A DNA stretch of 64,000 nucleotides. Source: Raffaelea ambrosiae (taxonomy: Eukaryota > Ascomycota > Sordariomycetes > Ophiostomatales > Ophiostomataceae). Positions 19,950 through 32,129 of the stretch are shown here, in pieces; the stretch's first letter is position 1; each line of letters begins with the position of its first letter. The DNA lies in NCBI GenBank assembly GCA_002778195.1, contig PCDI01000001.1, positions 3,621,869 to 3,685,868 of the forward strand, written 5' to 3'. Below the pieces are notes generated by a model. It did not search any database and had not been told where the DNA came from. It saw only the letters and a program-made list of their open reading frames with translations. The translations under genes and the position numbers were made by a program.

Positions 19950-22900
19950 GCTGGGTTGCTCCGAGGTTCCACAGGCGGATTCAAAAGGTCGTCGAGACGG
20001 ACATCGTTTGAGCGGCGGCGCCCATTGACCGAGGCGGTTTGCGAAGGGATCGCCAGACACAGTAGGCTAGCGCTGAGGATGTTGCCTAGTGCTGGATGCG
20101 GAGCGGAACGACTTAGCAAGGGCGCAAGAAACGGGCGAAGAGGGGTAAACGGGGTCAGAAAGTAAAGTAAGAAAGCAAGAAAGGGAGGAGAGCGCCAGAA
20201 TGGCGAGAACGGTGGCGCACAACAAGACGACTGGAGCAGTTCTGCAAGCAGGAAGCAGGAGGCAATGGGCGCAGGGAGGGAAAGTCGCAGACTACAAGGA
20301 GGGCTAAATATGGCCTTGAAAGAGCCAACCAGACAGGCACGCGACGGTTGGAAACACAGAGGCCAGAAACAAGGACCGCAACAGGACCAGGAACAAGGCC
20401 AGAAACAGAAACGGGCCTTGGAAAAGTGAAAGTCGAACCGCCGTGGAAGCGCGTTAGAAGAACAGGGTGGGCGCAGAGGTGGGTTGGAGGGGGAGTGGGG
20501 GGGAAGGAGGCCACGAAGCTGGGGGGTCCCCTTGTAGTGTCATAGTGGGCAGCCAGCCTTGTACAGCCCAACGCAGGATGCGGGCAATCCTCTCTCGTGC
20601 CGGTCGGCCAGGCCGCCACCACCACCCAAAGCGCGCCAAAGAGGAAAGAGGCCCCGACAAAGAAGCTGCTGCGGACGAGGGAGGCCAACAAGGGCAGGCG
20701 AGAAATGGGACAAAAAAAACGGGCTGAAATGACAAGAAACAACAACGCGAAAAGCAGGACAATGGCAAAAATAGCCACTGGGCAGGTGCAACTTACTTTG
20801 ATTGTGTCTTTCAAAGACGGCGCACTTGAACCCTGTCAAGCTGTCAGGTTGCTGTCCTGTCCCAGGCCAACCCCGACGTGTCCGGCCTGCCAAGTTCCAC
20901 GCGGACTTGCATAAAGAGGGTGTGTGATGGGTGTGCTATGGTTGTCGACGACGCTTGCCTGCAGAGGGGGTGGTCGGTTGGGTGGTGTTGCCCTGTCGTT
21001 CTGGCGTTGGGAAGGAGGCGGACTTTTTATGCGCTGGCTGGCCTGGGGAAGCGGCCGGCACCTGCAGCTTCGCTCGCACTGCTGTTTCATGCGGGACAGC
21101 TCCCTGCCAGTCGAGCTACCGAAGCAGACCTAGGGGGCAGGGCTGCTCCAGCCATCCTCCTGGCCTGATGCTGTGTTCTCTTCCATTCAGGGCTGTCGGT
21201 CTCTGCTGGGCCGACCGTTCGGTGCGCTTTCCCCTGTTCGGTGCTGCCAGAGCTGAAATCTGGACAAGTGTCGACTGCCCCGTCTCTATTTTTGTTCTGC
21301 TGTGTGTCTCCAGGTCCAGGAAGCGCTTGCCCCAGGAAGACGTCGGTCGAGGGCCAAAAAAAAAAAAAAAAAAAAAGGCTGCTTCCATTACGGAACGTGA
21401 CCTTGCCCTGCAGGAGGTACAGCAGGAAGGTGCGGCGGGCAATGCGGAAAGAGCGGCCGGGCGCAAATACCCAAGTAGCCAACTAATAATACCGCCTATG
21501 CTCCAAAATATTTTATTCCACTTTCCTCGGGCCTGGTCTTCAAACAGACCCCGTGCTCAAACCCCAGCTGAACCACCCGCATGCACCAAGTGTTGGGCAT
21601 TCGCTACTTAGTTTCTCTACGAGGCACCCCTGCAAGAACATGTCTGACCCAGTCGAACCCACTCTCAGCCTTGCCCACCAAACCCGGTGCAGCTGTTTCA
21701 GTACTACGCGTCTTGATAGGGCGCTTTCCTACATAGTAGCTTGGCTTAATCATGTTGCGAGAAAAGCTGGCGAAGGCCGCCCACCAGATGCACAGTGAGC
21801 TCGTGGTGTTGCAGCATGTCTGTTGCGCGGAACAGCTCAGCGATCCTACCTCGAAAATGCCCGGTGTCCAAGTCCTCGGAGATTTCAATCCCAGTCAAGA
21901 CATGCTTGCTGTCTCCGTTATTTTCCTATGGAAGAGACAACTATTGACTCTGCATCAGATCTGGTCCAAGTTGCGGGAATACCTAGGCAACGCGGCCTCG
22001 CAACATGTTGAAACTAATTTCGGCACCAGATCCTCGCTGACAGCCTGGTCTACTTCTGGGATCATAGTGTGCCTGGGCTATAAATCACATTGATGCCCAA
22101 GAGCTTCAATCCACCAGGCCTGCCATGAATTTGTACGAGGCATACGTGAGCATGATGTATTGGCATGTCCAACAGATCTCGATTCCGCATCGAGATTGGA
22201 TGATTAAACATGCCCTTGCGAGCAGCGATGAAGAGGCAGACCCAAACCAAAGACCAGCATACACTTCAACACACAAAAGCGCCCAAAAAAAAGGAAAAAA
22301 AAAGACCCCTTAACCTGTCAGAAGAGCACATGATGCCGCGGAGATGCAAGCGGATATCCCGCTTGCCATTGACTACCTGCAAGAGGCCGGAGATCTGAAT
22401 GCAGGAGACGCGAGAGCACAAGGAGATACTGCGACCAGTCTTACAGGCGCGGCCATTGGAAGGCAACGACATGATAAGCACCAGTATCTGGACACTTCAT
22501 TCGGGACTTCGCGGCCGCACAAAAGAGCGGTGAAAATGCAATTGTGCTGTCACACATGGCAGAAGGACTATCCAGCCAGAGAGATGGGATGGAGCTGTTT
22601 GTCTCGTGTGCCAGCAAGTGAACCAGGCCTATCAGAAAGTGCACTACGGCATCGCCTACACATCGTGGAACGACAAAAACTTGACAATTCAAAAAATGCA
22701 AAATATCAACCTCCAGGCAATATACCTGACCCAAATTAAGAGTCTAAGCCGAGGGAGACGCGACAAGAGAAGCACTTTCGATGCTTGGTCGCTTTACGAC
22801 CACTTTCTAGGCGGTGAGACTTCTTTGCAGAATGCCCGGCGCTCTGTCGCTGACGAACATGCGCCATGGAGGCACGGTGACCAATATATCTGTAGAATCA

Positions 22901-23898
22901 GGCTGCTCACCAACGAGACTTTGGAAGTCTCGGAGGGCATGGCCGCGCCCTCGACATGGTTGAGGGTGGCTTGACCGGGCTGTGCTGACTTTCCTATTTG
23001 GGACAGATCGAGAATCTAACTACACAGATGCTGTTGTAAACCACTTCGGCCAGCAGTTCGCCGATACTTGCATGTGATAGGCAATATGGGATTTAACTGC
23101 CTTACCGGTATGGTTCTCACCCAGATTGAGTCCCTCGACACACGCTCCGTCGGACGTTCTCCAACAAGGCAGACTGGCTGTTCGCACTTTCGGGGAGCGT
23201 AAGCCTCGTTTTCAGCCATGCCTTGCCATTTTCTTGGTTGCATTGACCTTAGGTGACAAGAAGGCTGCCTCCGGGGGATGCCTCCGTGATATCGCTGGTG
23301 TGCAGGAAATATATGTTCTGACGCGGGGCCTCGATTCTCGGCCTGTTGTCAAATGAGTGACCAGAACGTGTTGCTCTGCATTGGTTGTCAGCCGTGAGGC
23401 TCCGCCACCATTCAACAAAAGTGCAACTCTGATACTGTTTCGAGAAGAAAAGAAATCAAAAATAATGGGCGGGATGACGCAGTCGGACCACGCTGCCTAG
23501 TCACGGGAAGAATCCCCGGTTGCGTGAATCACAGTTCTGCTACCATGGCATCTTCTCTCCACTCCGTTGTTAGGTAGACATGCGTTTACCAAGACAAGCA
23601 GAGTGTCAAATCTGGCAACGCTTAGACAACCTACTGTCTCGAAGCTATCTCACCACTTCCGTCCAGCAAACCATTTTGTCGAGCAGGTCATACAAAAAGG
23701 TTAAAAGGCAGAGACAGAGGGGAAAAAAAAAGACCCAAATTCTATTACATTTTTTTTCTATTGCAATTTTCTAATACCCCCCGGTAGGGCCCCCTCTGCA
23801 TGCGCAACCCAAATTGCCCAGATAATATACAAACACACTTCCCGCCTATGGTAGTTTCAAAATTCCACTACCACAGCCCAGAAGTTCCCCTCTTTCGT
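19950..23898. other. Gene-poor 3.9 kb interval
   Basis: From 20160 to 20780 the plus strand is purine-rich, consistent with a long pyrimidine-rich leader or promoter for the minus-strand gene ending at 16649. A poly-A run lies at about 21356-21376. From 21480 to 23800 the base composition drops toward AT and only short unrelated open frames occur. I could not recognise any protein family, tRNA, rRNA or transposon in it. Confidence 0.45.
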
Positions 23899-24405
23899 CT
23901 ACTCCACCAGGAACTCTTGAATGTCCTTGTCCTCCTCGTCCGCCTGCTCCTCTGCCAACTTCCGCTCGTGCTCCTCCAGCATCTTCCGGATGAACTTGCG
24001 CTGCCGCCGCCGCGCGTTCTTGCCCCAGTCGACCGCCGACGTGGCCGCGTCTTTCGGACGGCCATCGATCAGATCGTCGTCCTCTTCACTGTCGCTATCG
24101 GCCGGGACGGCTACCTTTTGGGCGACACGCGTGCCGCTCTCGCGGAGGGCATTGGGCGAGAGGGCGGCTTGCCGACCGGCGGCAATGGCCGCGGCCTCTT
24201 CCTCGGCCGCCTTTTCATCGGCCTCGTGCTGGCGCATCTGCGCACGGGCGCCGAGCTTCATGAGGTACGGCCGGAGCAGCAGGTAGGCGCCGGTCACGGC
24301 GATGAGTCGAATCCACTGCGTGGCAGAGAGGTTGCTGAAGGAGGAGGACAGGTTGTTGGAGAGACGTTCGCCAACCAAGTTGACGTAGTCGGTGAAGCCC
24401 GGCAT
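23899..24405 (-). CDS. Pga2-like ER/trafficking protein
   Basis: Single exon of 168 residues. The N-terminus (MPGFTDYVNLVGERLSNNL) leads into one membrane span at about 29-48 (ATQWIRLIAVTGAYLLLRPY), then a charged coiled region (QMRQHEADEKAAEEEAAA), an acidic patch DSDSEEDDDLIDG, and a basic/acidic tail ending EDKDIQEFLVE. This order matches the fungal Pga2 family, a small ER or nuclear-envelope protein needed for protein trafficking in yeast. Seen: topology and composition; family assignment is from recall of the pattern. Divergent from the CENP-S gene. Confidence 0.72.
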   Translation of the reverse strand: MPGFTDYVNLVGERLSNNLSSSFSNLSATQWIRLIAVTGAYLLLRPYLMKLGARAQMRQHEADEKAAEEEAAAIAAGRQAALSPNALRESGTRVAQKVAVPADSDSEEDDDLIDGRPKDAATSAVDWGKNARRRQRKFIRKMLEEHERKLAEEQADEEDKDIQEFLVE

Positions 24406-25198
24406 GGTTGCGGTTTGGGATCAGAGGGCGAGGTCGAGTGAGTAGAGGTTCGGGTCGGTGAAATCGAGGTCCCTCAGAGGCGTGAACGAGGGCGCGCAAG
24501 AGAAAGAGTCGCGAGAGTGGTAGGGTATGTCTCTGCGAGAGAGGGCGACGGCGCGAAAAAAAAAAAAAAAAGTCGCTTGAAAGTCGAGAGAAATGACGAA
24601 AGTCGCTCGGGCTTGCGCGCGTGAGGCAGCGAATGCGCTGGAAGGCTTGGTGTTCGCCGCAGAAGAAGGCAGAGCCTACAAACCACAGAAAAGGGAATGT
24701 AGACAGGGGAAATTTCGAAGGTGAACCTTGTCGAGTTCCGGTGAGAGCGCAATGGGTGGAACAGAGGAAGACAGGATGGCAGATGGGAAATGGGAAGTGG
24801 GAAATGGGAAATGAAGATGGAAACAAACAGAAGCAAAGAAAAAAATGGCTGAATTGAGTAATTATTTTTTTAATTTTTAATTTTTTCTTCTTTGCTTTCT
24901 TATTCCAACTGTGTTATCGTTATCCCCGCTGTGGTTGGCTGGGCTTTCCAGCAGCCTTCGGGTGGCCCGGACGGTTGGATCGGCACTAAACTCACCTAGC
25001 AATCAATGCCTGGACCCAGAACCAATTGTTGCAGACCCGCCATGACATAACCGCACCCGAACAGCGGTTTGACACACTGGGAAGGTGGGGGAGGACTTGG
25101 CGCAAACCAATCCCAGGCGCGTGTAGACAAAGCGCGTCTTTGTCGCAATTGACATTCCCAGCGCGAGTGCATCACCGCTCAATGCCAGCAACGAAACA
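24406..25198. other. Divergent promoter of PGA2-like and CENP-S genes
   Basis: About 790 nt. Contains purine repeats of the form GGGAAATG/GGGAAGTG at 24783-24813, a poly-A run at 24557-24571, and T-rich tract at 24865-24890. No gene seen. Confidence 0.5.
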
Positions 25199-25700
25199 AT
25201 GGCTGCCCGCCAAAAAGAACAGGATGAGCTAGAGGTGTGTTGCCTGTGCACGCGCGCGCGCGCGCACGCACACATGCCATTTTTCCTCTTCTCTAAATTT
25301 ACTAATGCTCTCCTGCTAACAACAACAGCTCAAAGCCGCCCTCTGGACGGCCGTAGGCGAAATGGTCGACAAGGAGTCCATCAAGCACAACCGCAATGCG
25401 ACGCCGCAGTTTATCGGCGCATTGGCCGATATGGTGTGGAACCAGCTTGGTACGTGGTCTCCCGTGTTCCCGTTTGCTCTCCACTTGCATATCGGCATGG
25501 CTCTCCTCATCTGACCTCCCCTTCCAGAGTCCGTCGCTCTAGATCTCGAGAGCTTCAGCCGCCATGCTGGTCGTTCCACCGTGACCACCGACGACGTCTT
25601 GTTGCTAGCCCGACGGAATGATGACCTGTACGAGATCCTCAAGGAGCTAGTCGACGAGCTGAAAGCCGCGCGCACCAAAAAGAGCAAGCCCAGGGCATGA
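25199..25700 (+). CDS. mhf1: CENP-S / Mhf1 histone-fold protein
   Basis: Three small exons, 25199-25234, 25329-25449 and 25528-25700, give 109 residues. The frame reads MAARQKEQDELE, LKAALWTAVGEMVDKES, TPQFIGALADMVWNQL, ESVALDLESFSRHAGR, STVTTDDVLLLARRND. This is the helix-strand arrangement of CENP-S, which pairs with CENP-X to form a histone-like tetramer that acts at kinetochores and with the FANCM/Mph1 helicase at stalled forks. Length fits the family (100-140). Each exon is too short to be found by ORF length. Intron 1 contains a CG/CA dinucleotide tract. All splice sites are GT-AG with the frame restored. Confidence 0.88.
25249..25273. repeat. CG/CA dinucleotide tract in CENP-S intron 1
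   Basis: About nine CG units followed by CA units. Alternating purine-pyrimidine DNA can adopt Z-form. Confidence 0.85.
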
Positions 25701-25992
25701 ACCGTTCTGCTGCTGCGACGTGTCCAGTGGAAGACCAAAGAGGAGGCATTGATACGAGAGAGGAAAGGAAGGAAATGAAAAGGAAATGCTATGAAATAAC
25801 GCCCCATGATACCTATACGCCTTTTTGCTTTATTTTTTTCGTGTTACAATTTGAAGGACATGCATACATACGGCAGGCTGAAGAGAGAGTTTTGAAGAAA
25901 AAACCAAGAAACCCCATTTTGCCGTCCAATCCCAAACCATGGCCCTCCAAACTCCAAAAAGCGCCGCGACTTGAGCAAAACCTGATCATTCT
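25701..25992. other. Convergent 3' spacer
   Basis: Just under 300 nt between the CENP-S stop and the stop of the membrane-protein gene. Nothing else seen. Confidence 0.5.
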
Positions 25993-27997
25993 TCAGTATT
26001 GCTCATCGTCTTCCGTCTTGTACCAAAATTTGCGGAATTTGGCCCGGACAATCTGCCAAAAAGGCATTCCGGGCTTGCTGTTACGGTAGAGCATCGCCAG
26101 CGACGTGGCAGCCAGCCAGCACCCCGACTCGATCAGCAGATGAACCAGGCCCACGCCGACAAAGTTGGTAAACGAGGTCAAATTCAGACTGCCGCCCGCG
26201 TACGGCAGCAGATTCAGCCCATACAGGTCGTCCAGCGGTAGGCCGTTCCGCCGCCGATACGCCCGCGCTACCAGACGGATGACAAACGCCTCGTACGGCG
26301 CAATCAGCGTCGAAGACAGCACCACCGTCATAACATCGGTCGCAATGAGAGACGGCAGCCGTGTCACCAGGTTGTTCGCGTAGACAGGCTCGGATTCGTC
26401 GTCATAGTACTCGTCTGGATAGCTGCGGTCTCCGTAGCCATCGTCACCACCCATTCCGCCGGCCCCTGGGCCAACGCTGCTCTGCCGCAACTCGGCCGAC
26501 CATGTGTTGGGCAGGTCGCTGGCGTCAGCCGCCTCGACGTCAAAGCTGATGAGCGTGGCACTCAGCTCAAACTCTTCCTCCTCACTGCCGTACCCGTCAT
26601 CGCCGCCACGGCTGGACACTGTGTTCCGCCGCCTAGCGGCCGTGGGCGACGTGGGCGGTGCTGGTGTGGCTGCTGGTGTGGCAACCTGGGACGGATGGGG
26701 TTCACGTGGCTCCATGGCATCCATTTCGGCATCGGTCATCATAGCTGGTTCTTCGACTTGCGCGGCGTCCGTGATGGGGCCATTGGTGAGGAGAGGAGGG
26801 CCCTCTCCTGCATCAGCATCCATGTAATTCGCGTGCTCCACCGGGGTCGAGTTGGTCAGCCTCCTCGAACTGACCGTGCGCTCCTGCATACTGGCACGTG
26901 AGAACCGGAAGTTTGGTGGCCTCGGTATATACGGGTAGACAACGCCATACATGTATTGTGTGACAGTCGTCCACAATTTCGTGTAGCAGTAGAAGGCGGC
27001 CACGGGAGCAAAGTTCAGGGCCGTTTGTGCCACCCACGATGCCAGGCTGCGGGCCGAAAGCGCGGATGGGAGTGGTGGGGGACGGGCGATTGGCGATTGG
27101 CTGGAAAAGGGCACAAAGTACAGCGGGTTCGGAAACCACGGGTATGCAGGGATAATGGCCATGCGTTGCAGACACAGAAAGATTTGGAGATGGAGCCGCA
27201 CAAACTGGATGACAGACCGTGTCCTTGGTACAAAGCAGCCATGTTAGTATAACCGACCGGCCCGTCTTGTATGGAAAAGCAAAGAAAGATGTGCGGGCAA
27301 GTACCAGAAATTGTCCCGGATTTGGTCGAGGGAAATTGAAGCTTGTCGCAGAGAGTGGCTCGTGATGAAGATAGGTAGTCCGGTTGTGAAGACGCTTGAT
27401 ACTGGCCGTCCGTTGACTTCATGCTGCAACAGTTGGCTAAAAGGGATCTCGGAATACTGGCGGTAGAGCTGAGAGACCACGCGCATGTTAGTCGTCTGTG
27501 TTCGGACGGGCCGTTCGAGGAAAGACTCGACATATACAACATACCAGGATTCTCTGGCGCATGGCATTAACACCCCAGACTCCCGCAATGCCCATGATCC
27601 TACCCATGTGCATCAACTGATGTCCGATCTGGTCTTCATATTGTTGCTGCATCAATCGCCGCTTCGCTTCAGCATCGGCTGCCAAGGTGTTGTTATCGGG
27701 CTCGGCCACGCCAATGACGTGCATGACTTCATTGTGTGACCGGACAATTTCCCGGTTGATCCGTTTCGTGACGGGGTTAATCGGTCGGCCTCGTCCATCG
27801 TATTGCTGTTCCAGAGCACTCCAGTCAGCTTCACCCTCGCCCTCGAAGACTTCATCGTACGGCGACCGGCCCTGGGAACGAGAAGTCGACGTTAGCATTC
27901 TATGGTGCGTCGGGAGTTATGGCGCGCTTTGCGACGCTTTCGCCAAAACAGGGACACTTACCAAGGCCTGAGACGTCAAAGGACCAAGTTTGGTCAT
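25993..27997 (-). CDS. Conserved fungal multi-pass membrane protein, function unknown
   Basis: Four exons, 27997-27962, 27871-27545, 27468-27305 and 27223-25993, give 585 residues. All introns are GT-AG and two show a CTAAC branch. Conserved-looking parts: PVTKRINREIVRSHNEVMHV (about 46-65), GVWGVNAMRQRIL, FTTGLPIFITSHSLRQA, and hydrophobic segments SWVAQTALNFAPVAAFYCY, VMTVVLSSTLIAPYEAFVI and VGVGLVHLLIESGCWLAA. A long acidic, Pro/Thr-rich stretch separates the second and third. Topology suggests three to four spans in an internal membrane. I recognise it as a conserved Sordariomycete protein but know no function. It shares a 316-nt promoter with UTP13. Confidence 0.75.
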
Positions 27998-28313
27998 GTC
28001 TTTGGGTCTTGCAAGATAAACATATCCTGCGGGGCATGAAAAGGAAGAAAGATGCCTTGTGAGACTGGTACTTGTTTGCGGCGGCGGCGTCGTGGGTGCA
28101 GGTGAACCAGAGCTGAAGCTTTGGTCCCTGGTGCAGACGCCACACTGTGGCTCAGCGTAGCAAATGAAAGCGCTAAGATAACCTTATTCTTATCGCTAAA
28201 AATCGTCGCGACTATCACGATAACAAAAAAAAAAAACTCTGGGTGAAAGAAAATAGCTGGAAAGATTTGAGACTTTCCCTCTCGATCTTGTCCAATCTCC
28301 TGGACCAGCAATC
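27998..28313. other. Divergent promoter of membrane protein and UTP13
   Basis: 316 nt between two start codons. A poly-A run at 28226-28237. No other feature seen. Confidence 0.5.
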
Positions 28314-31300
28314 ATGGCGACGAAACAGCCCTTCAAGCCGACCTTTGAGATCGACCAAGAAATCCGACCCTTCTATACGGGCGGCTCTGTCGCTCTTGAC
28401 AATGGAGCGCGGATCCTTGCGACCACCCTCGAGGAGGATATCGTTCTGACGGACCTGTCCACGGGCAAGCGTCTCGCACAGATTGAAGGAGTTCGTAGCC
28501 AGCTTTTTCTTTTGTAACCAGAGCTATCGAAGTGACTAACGTTGTATTTCTGCAGGATGACGAGCTGGTTTCTTCTCTGATATGTTCGTGCCCCTCCTCC
28601 AACCTCTACGCTGGTGCGCCTGGATGCTAACCGAGTCTCTTCTTTCAGTAACGCCAACGGCTTCCCACCTCATCGTCTGCTCCCGATCCCTCTCCATGCG
28701 CATATATGCCCTCACAATCTCCAAAGACTTCGATACGGTAGAGACATCTCTCCTTCGGACGCTCAAGCCCCACGGCACCCCCGCCGTTGTTCTTGCAGTC
28801 GATCGTACCGGCACTCTCCTAGCCACCGGTGCCGCCGATGGCAACATCAAAGTTTGGGACATCCGGCGTGGACATTCGACACACACCCTGCGTGGACCTA
28901 GTGTTCTGGTGTCGGCTCTGCACTTCTTCGAAGTGGCGGCGGCAGGCGTCAGCGAGACGGAGACGGGGAAGAAGAAGAAGAACAAGAAGGGTCGCCAACA
29001 GGAAAACGAGGAGGGCCAGGCCAATGGAAACCTCGTCGAATCGTCGCAATCCACGGTTGGGTTTCGCCTTGCTTCTGGCAGCCAGGATGGCAAAGTGCGC
29101 GTGTGGGACTTGCACAAGCGCTCTGTTGTCGCCAACCTGGACGCGCATGTCTCGGACGTGCAGGCGATCGACTACTCGGCAGCACAGAACACGTTTGTCA
29201 CCGCGGGCCGGGACAAGACCATTGCCTGGTGGGATGCCAAGTCGTGGAAGCAGCAGCGTGTGGTGCCGACCCTCGAGCTGGTCGAAGCAGCCGGTTTCTT
29301 GGGACCCGCACAGGACGACAAGAGCGACTCAGGCGCCATCACATACACGGCTGGCGCCAATGGCAATGTCCGGCTCTGGGATACGCGCACGGGACGAGAA
29401 CTGACAGCGGAGCAGGCCCCCCGTTCCGAGGAGGAGTCGATTATCTCTGCGCTCTACCGCCCCGACGAGTCTACGCTGGTCTGCGTCCAGATGGACCACA
29501 CACTGGTCATGTACCCCATTGCACCCGTTAGCGATATTCTGGCCTCTGCCTCGCCTTCTGAAGGCGGCCGGCTCCCACCCCTCAAGGCCTCCCGTCGTAT
29601 TTCTGGCACGCACGACGAAGTCATCGATCTCGCCTTTCTGCTGCCGGACCAGTCGCTCCTCGCTCTGGCCACCAACTCGGAAGACGTTCGCATTGTATCT
29701 GCTGCCAACACGAGCGAAGGGTACTTTGGTCAGGATGTGGGCCTTTTAAAGGGCCACGACGATATTGTCATTACTCTGGATGTGGACTGGTCTGGAAACT
29801 GGATCGCCACCGGTTCCAAAGACAACAGTGCCCGACTCTGGCGCATCGACCCAGCGGGAGGTTTCACGTGTTACGCCGTGTTCGCTGGCCATGCCGAGTC
29901 TGTGGGTGCCGTTGCGTTGCCGAAAACCGCACCTCCGGAGGATAGCCCTGCGTTCAAGGACCCGCTCGGCCATCCGCCAGCATACCTCCTCACGGGTTCG
30001 CAAGACATGACGGTCAAGCGCTGGGACATTCCCCGGCAGGCACTGCCCGTGGAGGATTCTACGAAGTCGAAGAAGTCCAGCCACAAGCAGCAACAGCACG
30101 CCCTGTTTACACGCAAGGCCCACGACAAGGACATCAACGCGCTCGACGTCGACCCAACGGGCCAGCTCTTTGCGTCCGCCTCCCAGGACCGCACCGTCAA
30201 GATCTGGTCGTCGCGCGAGGGCGAAGTGCAGGGCATTCTTCGCGGTCACCGCCGGGGTGTCTGGTCCGTCAAATTTGCTCCGCTGAACACGCCGCCCGTG
30301 ACGGGCGAGGATGGGGCGTCGGTTGCCAGCGGCCGCCGTGGGTTGGTCCTGACCGGCAGTGGCGACAAGAAAGTCATCCTGTGGAGTCTTCAAACCTACA
30401 CCAGCCTGCGTGTCTTTGAAGGCCACCCGAACAACGTGTACAAGGTGCTGTGGCTGGGCCCGACCGAGGACGTCGCCGGCCCCCGAGTGACCGATGCCGA
30501 CGACGATGAGGACATGGATGTGGACGAGGACGCAGAAGGCGAAAACCAACAGCAGTTGGCCACAAGGGCAGCGGGAGGGACCTTGCAGCGCGCACCTGGC
30601 CCGGTTCTGTTTGCCAGCTCCGATGGAAACGGCCTCGTCAAGGTGTGGAACGCCTCAGGCTGGGGCGCACTTTGCACACTGAACAACCACGAAGACCGTG
30701 CGTGGGCCCTGGCTCTGCGCCGGCCGACGCCCCAGACCACACAGACACTTGTGTCGGGTGCCGGCGACGGAACCATTGCATTCTGGCGCGATACCACGGC
30801 GGCCACGGTTGCTGCTGCTGCCGAGGCTGCCAAGGTGCGCATTGAGCAGGAGCAGAAGCTGGAGAACCATATGCGCCAGGGCTCGTACAGGGAGGCGCTG
30901 GCACTGGCTCTGGAGCTAAACCACCCAGGCCGGCTGTTGTCTGTGCTCCAGGAGGCGGGCGAGAATGCCGAGGTCGACGCGGCGCTGGGCCAGCTGTCGG
31001 ACGACCAGCTCTGGACGCTGCTTCTCCGCGTGCGCGACTGGAACACGAACGGCCGGACATATGAGACGGCCCAGCGTGTGCTGGAGGTCATCATTGCATC
31101 GTACCCCATGAAGAGAATAACCGGACTGAACCGTCACCGGGGCCACAATCTCGGGGCCCTGCTAGACTCGCTGATTGCATACACGGAGCGTCACTACCGG
31201 CGCGTGGAACAGATGATCGACGAGACTTACGTACTGGATTGGATGCTGCAACAGATGGACGCACTGGACCCGACTGGTGGTGGACCGGGTGAGATCGAGG

Positions 31301-31326
31301 ATGTGGCTATGGCGGACACGGAGTGA
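28314..31326 (+). CDS. utp13: U3 snoRNP / SSU processome WD40 protein Utp13 (TBL3)
   Basis: Three exons, 28314-28490, 28556-28583 and 28649-31326, give 960 residues. Exon 2 is only 28 nt; both introns use a GTTCGT donor, chosen because other donors break the frame, and both have CTAAC branches. The protein opens with QPFKPTFEIDQEIRPFYTGG, then carries about a dozen WD40 repeats (ATGAADGNIKVWDIRRGH, ASGSQDGKVRVWDL, ATGSKDNSARLWRI, LTGSQDMTVKRWDI, ASASQDRTVKIWSS, LTGSGDKKVILWSL). The C-terminal Utp13 domain (about 830-930: MRQGSYREALALALELNHPG) confirms the family. Role: part of the UTP-B complex that acts in 18S rRNA processing in the nucleolus. Insertions: Lys-rich near 152-170 and acidic near 690. 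Confidence 0.93.
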
Positions 31327-32129
31327 GACGGAGAAGTTGTTACCGCCGCGCTTCGCGAGGTAAGCAAATCAGAAATCAAAAATCAGAAATCGAGGAGCTG
31401 TCAAAAGAAGTGTTTTGGGGCACATGAAGTTTTATCACTGGAGCATTAGGCATATGGATAGGAAACCTTGATGTTTTTGTTTTTGCTTTTAAATTCTATG
31501 ATTTTTTTTGGTGTTAAATTGTCATTATTAGAAAAACTAGCTATTTAAAAAGAAGCTATTATGATGGTATATGCACCACGCATTTGTTTATCAAGCCGGT
31601 GGCCCAGATCCCTCGTGCGGAAAACATGGGCCGAGGTCCAACCAGGCTTGAGCGGCGACTGGCACGCACCTGCATGATCAAAATGTCAAAGATGAAAATA
31701 GTGTATTGAGGGTAAATGAAGACCCCAGACCCAGAAAATTATCAAATGCTAGCACCCCAGAAACTCCGTCTTCCGATGATGTGATTTGTTTTGCCATGCA
31801 AAAAATGCCAGACAAGAATGAGACAAATTGACAAATAGAGAGAACAGCAAGCAAAAAAAAACCCCCCAAAAAAAAACCAGAACAAACAGCAGGACCCGTC
31901 CCGTCATCATATCTGCTCGCTCAAACAAGCCCCTTCCCCTATGGTATTCTATCTTTGCCCCGTAGTTCTATAATAACAACTCCGCACCTCCTCCCCAGGG
32001 GGCCTTCTTCATATGTATTCGTGTATGGGCGCACAAACGTAATTTGGAAACATAGACAACAATGAAAAATAAAAGAAACAAAAGCAGAGGAACCTGGCGA
32101 ATTAGAAAGACAAAAAATGTTTGTGCTCC
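31327..32129. other. Convergent spacer between UTP13 and Hsp40
   Basis: About 800 nt, AT-rich, with A9-C6-A9 homopolymers at 31853-31876. Holds two 3' ends. No gene seen. Confidence 0.5.

Noticed and set aside
19950..20119. Upstream extension of the Arg/Ser-rich gene with a TTG first codon
   Set aside because: No ATG, and the exon with MADWYDNRR plus a perfect splice joins the same downstream frame.
20155..20814. 219-residue hydrophobic minus-strand frame
   Set aside because: It lies in a pyrimidine-rich region; the hydrophobic look comes from runs of CT-rich codons, and no family pattern is visible.
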